Positions 61,468 through 64,000 of a stretch of DNA of 64,000 nt are shown here, piece by piece. The translations under genes and the position numbers were made by a program. The notes under the pieces were generated by a model that saw only the letters and a list, made by a program, of their open reading frames with translations, searched no databases and had not been told where the DNA came from. The first letter of the stretch is position 1; the number at the start of each line of letters is the position of its first letter. This stretch comes from Thalassospira sp. TSL5-1. GTDB taxonomy: Bacteria; Pseudomonadota; Alphaproteobacteria; Rhodospirillales; Thalassospiraceae. The DNA lies in the NCBI RefSeq assembly GCF_001907695.1, contig NZ_KV880637.1:1302001-1366000 (forward strand), given 5' to 3'.

Positions 61468-62487
61468 TCAGGCGCAGGCAGTTTTGGCCTTTTCGTCCGC
61501 CAGTTCATCGCGAATGGCCGCCCCGATGGTAAAGGATTTCAGCCGTGCCTGATGGTCAAAGATGTTGGCTGTCAGGATCAGTTCATCCACACCGGTTTCA
61601 TAAAGAAATTCCCGCACCTTGGCCTTGACCGTGGCGTGTGACCCCACTGCGGCATAGCGCATGGCATGGTTGACGCCGGCTTTTTCAATCGAATTCCAGA
61701 TGGTATCCATATCCTCAACGGGGGCGGGCAACTGGCCCGGATTGCCCCGGCGCAAATTTAAAAATTGCTGCTGCATCGAGGTGGCAAGATGCTGGCCTTC
61801 CGCGTCGCTATCGGCAGCAAAAAAGCCCATTGCGGCCGCAGCATAGGGTTTATCCAGCTGATCGGACGGTTCAAAGCGCGAACGATAAAGATCGAGCGCC
61901 TGCATCAGATAATCGGGCGCGAAGTGCGAAGCAAAGGCAAAAGGCAGGCCCAACCGCGCGGCAAGGTCGGCGGAGAACAGGCTGGAGCCCAAAAGCCACA
62001 TGGGAACTTGCGACCCATAACCTGGAACGGCACGAATGGCGGGTTTGCCCTCCAGCGGGGCAAGGAATTGCTGAACCTGCAATACATCCTGAATAAAGCG
62101 CTCCTCGCTGCCGTGCATGTCGCGGCGCAGGGCAGCCGCCGTGCGCTGGTCCGTGCCGGGGGCGCGGCCAATGCCAAGATCAATCCGGCCCGGATGCAGG
62201 GCATCGAGGGTGCCAAACTGTTCGGCAATCACCAAAGGTGCATGGTTGGGGAGCATAATGCCACCAGAGCCAACCCGAATGGTTTTGGTGCCCCCGGCAA
62301 CATGGGCAATGACCACGGATGTGGCGGCACTGGCAATGCCGGGCATGTTGTGATGTTCGGCCAGCCAATAGCGATGATAACCCAGCTTTTCGCCGTGTTG
62401 GGCCAGCTCCAGGGTGTTGCGCAGCGCATCGGATGGATGTTCGCCCGTATTTACCGGGCAAAGGTCAAGGATGGAGAAACGTGTCAT
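61468..62487 (-). CDS. LLM-class flavin-dependent oxidoreductase
   Basis: 339 residues, bacterial luciferase-like TIM barrel. Pattern of the MsnO8/YhbW subgroup: [63 protein letters not shown]. Uses FMNH2; substrate unknown. Own terminator and its own promoter region to the P-loop gene (145 bases). Confidence 0.9.
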   Translation of the reverse strand: MTRFSILDLCPVNTGEHPSDALRNTLELAQHGEKLGYHRYWLAEHHNMPGIASAATSVVIAHVAGGTKTIRVGSGGIMLPNHAPLVIAEQFGTLDALHPGRIDLGIGRAPGTDQRTAAALRRDMHGSEERFIQDVLQVQQFLAPLEGKPAIRAVPGYGSQVPMWLLGSSLFSADLAARLGLPFAFASHFAPDYLMQALDLYRSRFEPSDQLDKPYAAAAMGFFAADSDAEGQHLATSMQQQFLNLRRGNPGQLPAPVEDMDTIWNSIEKAGVNHAMRYAAVGSHATVKAKVREFLYETGVDELILTANIFDHQARLKSFTIGAAIRDELADEKAKTACA

Positions 62488-62631
62488 AACAATATATCCT
62501 GTTGGGCGCAGGGCGTTTTTTCAGCCGCGCCAATGGGCTCTGTTAAGACCTAATTTAGGGCAAAAATATCATAACGCCAGCGCGCGGTATCATTTTGCGC
62601 AAGCGTGACAAAACAGGATGAGGGCCGGGAT

Positions 62632-63156
62632 ATGCTGATTATTTTGGGCGGATTGCCCGGTTGCGGCAAAAGCACGCTGGCGGAAAAACTGGCCCGGGCC
62701 CTTCCTGCCATGTGGCTGCGCATCGACAGCATCGAACAGGCCTTGCGCGATGCCGATGCGCAATATGGCACTGGTAACCGCGAAATGGGCCCGGAGGGTT
62801 ATATGGCGGCCTATCGGGTGGCAGAGGATAATTTGCGGTTAGGTCATTGGGTGATTGCCGATAGCGTTAATCCCATCGCCATCACCCGTGATGCCTGGCG
62901 TGATGTGGCAAGCAGGGCGCAAGCCCGGTTTTGCGAGATTGAACTGGTTTGTTCGGATGCGGTCCTGCATCGCAAGCGGATTGAAAACCGTATATCAACC
63001 GTTGAAAACCTGAAATTGCCGGACTGGCAGGCGGTGCAAAACCGTGAATACCAACCCTGGCAAAGCAATCCACTGGTGCTTGATAGCGGCCTGAATGATG
63101 CCGATACGTTATTTCAGCAGGCATTGGCATATATTAAGGATGCCGTGCGCGTGTGA
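62632..63156 (+). CDS. P-loop kinase (AAA_33/zeta-like), small
   Basis: 174 residues. Walker A GGLPGCGKST at 6-15, Walker B-like HWVIADSVNP, acidic DSIEQALRDADAQYG. Resembles gluconate/adenylyl-sulfate/zeta-type kinases; no zeta-specific antitoxin beside it, so a metabolic kinase is likelier. GAGGG six bases before ATG 62632; the first residues MLIILGGLPG leave no long N-terminus. Confidence 0.85.
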   Translation: MLIILGGLPGCGKSTLAEKLARALPAMWLRIDSIEQALRDADAQYGTGNREMGPEGYMAAYRVAEDNLRLGHWVIADSVNPIAITRDAWRDVASRAQARFCEIELVCSDAVLHRKRIENRISTVENLKLPDWQAVQNREYQPWQSNPLVLDSGLNDADTLFQQALAYIKDAVRV

Positions 63157-63170
63157 TGTAGCCTGATGGC

Positions 63171-64000
63171 TCAGGGCTTTTTGATGATCCTGCCAATGAA
63201 ATTGTCGGTCACAGTTGAGCGTGTATCGCGCCGATAGGCCAGGGCGAGATAGGCCATCGGCGCGCTGTCTGCTATTGGCCGGTAAACGACACCGCGCGCC
63301 TGTAATTGCTGCATCGATGTCGGCACCAGCGATACGCCCAGTTCGGCCGCAACAAGATTGATCACCGAACCAAACTGTGGGGCGGACTGGCCCAAGCGCA
63401 TTGTAAACCCGGCCCGTGCGCAGGCATTCAACACATTGTCAAAATGGGTGGGGCCGACCTCGCGCGGGGTTAAAATGAAGGGATCATCGGCGAGTGCGGC
63501 CAGATTAACGGTCTCGGCACTGGCAGCTGGATGGCCGCTGGGGAGAACGGCCACCATCGGTTCGGCCCCCAACTCATGCAGGGCAATATTGGCATGATCC
63601 ACCACATTCTGGCGCAAAAAGGCGGCATCGAGTTGGCCGTCGATCAGGCTGGCAAGCAGGCGGGTGGAATTGGTTTCGGTCAGGGTCAGGTTCACCTTTG
63701 GCCAGGTGCGGCGAAAGGCCCGAATGGCCGATGGCACAACCGGGTTAAACGCGGCAGAGCCGGTAAAACCGACATGCAAATTACCCACTTCGCCGCGTGC
63801 AGCACGCCGGGCGGCCTGCACCGCCTGTTGTGCCAGGGCAGGGAACTGACCGGCAATGTCGCGAAAGGCCCGCCCGGCATCGGTCAGTTCCGCGCCTTGC
63901 GGGCGGCGGTGAAACAGTTTGGCACCAATTTCAGTTTCCAGATCCTTGATCTGCTGGCTAAGCGGCGGCTGCCCGATACCAATTTTCTGGGCCGCACGGG
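63171..64000 (-). CDS. LysR-family regulator, 5' end outside window
   Basis: The frame runs to the last base. Visible N-terminal part AAQKIGIGQPPLSQQIKDLE and GAKLFHRRPQGAELTDAGRAF is a LysR HTH; a CbnR/BenM-like effector domain follows (GNLHVGFTGSAAFNPVVPSAIRAFR, FILTPREVGPT). About 276 residues seen, near 20 missing. The regulated gene may lie just past the window end. Confidence 0.9.
   Translation of the reverse strand, partial: RAAQKIGIGQPPLSQQIKDLETEIGAKLFHRRPQGAELTDAGRAFRDIAGQFPALAQQAVQAARRAARGEVGNLHVGFTGSAAFNPVVPSAIRAFRRTWPKVNLTLTETNSTRLLASLIDGQLDAAFLRQNVVDHANIALHELGAEPMVAVLPSGHPAASAETVNLAALADDPFILTPREVGPTHFDNVLNACARAGFTMRLGQSAPQFGSVINLVAAELGVSLVPTSMQQLQARGVVYRPIADSAPMAYLALAYRRDTRSTVTDNFIGRIIKKP

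Noticed and set aside
62632..63156. Zeta-type toxin
   Set aside because: P-loop is similar, but no epsilon-like antitoxin is adjacent and the protein is short; a metabolic kinase is more likely.
1..64000. CRISPR array, IS element or prophage
   Set aside because: No regularly spaced repeats, transposase, integrase or structural phage gene found on either strand.

Overview
The window looks like a chromosomal segment of a free-living, probably marine or soil alphaproteobacterium of the Rhodospirillales; Thalassospira-like is my best guess, made from memory of gene families and not tested. Supporting points are moderate GC, an alphaproteobacterial-type DinB with an N-terminal zinc ribbon, a stand-alone NDUFS4-like complex I subunit, PomAB-like motor genes, several chemoreceptors and many small-molecule transporters. 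Nearly everything is compact, single-copy housekeeping or metabolic DNA. I see no insertion sequence, prophage block, integrase, CRISPR array or rRNA operon.

Layout. 0-5 kb: 3' end of glpX, an orphan SldB/mGDH-type membrane domain, a YegD-like Hsp70, and a TetR/alcohol dehydrogenase pair with matching palindromic operators. 5-12 kb: recJ, a phage-repressor-like HTH protein, a periplasmic binding protein, a GST and an MFS exporter (with a hairpin over the MFS start codon), then tRNA-Glu. 12-19 kb: dinB, a degenerate EAL protein, a SPOR lipoprotein, a SAM hydroxide adenosyltransferase and an MBL hydrolase. 18.6-25.5 kb: motor genes motB/motA, a chemoreceptor with a c-type heme motif, apt, several small unknowns and a Panacea-domain protein. 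25-34.5 kb: ChaN-like protein, Cys/Met PLP enzyme, FAD oxidoreductase, EamA transporter, NAPE-PLD-like MBL hydrolase, and a thiamine-precursor ABC operon (thiZ-thiX-thiY) behind a promoter and TPP riboswitch. 34.5-42.6 kb: quinone reductase/LysR divergent pair, HDAC-family deacetylase coupled to a DUF192 protein, tRNA-Pro, complex I subunit, tRNA-Arg, a triple-PAS soluble chemoreceptor, a polysaccharide lyase-like protein and a lipoprotein.

42.6-48.6 kb: YitT and aldo/keto reductase genes, then the clearest functional module: hisI and a His-rich COG0523 GTPase on the minus strand, divergent from zur-znuC-znuB on the plus strand, with a Zur-box-like palindrome between them. It reads as a zinc-limitation response cluster. 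48.6-64 kb: metC, a threonine-dehydratase-like enzyme, rpmF, two GNATs, sseA, alaX, a SnoaL/AraC pair, a PA0069-type radical SAM protein, rmlB, a LysE exporter, an L-lactate permease with an adjacent 51-residue membrane protein, an LLM flavin oxidoreductase, a P-loop kinase and a LysR regulator cut by the window end.

Transcription units are short and most are closed by recognisable hairpin-plus-T terminators. I did not find a convincing wholly new defence or mobile system. The best leads are the zinc cluster, the TetR operator pair with a possibly leaderless regulator mRNA, the start-codon hairpin before the MFS gene, the orphan SldB-like domain, the heme chemoreceptor, the SHOCT-like repeat lipoprotein and the small protein beside the lactate permease.
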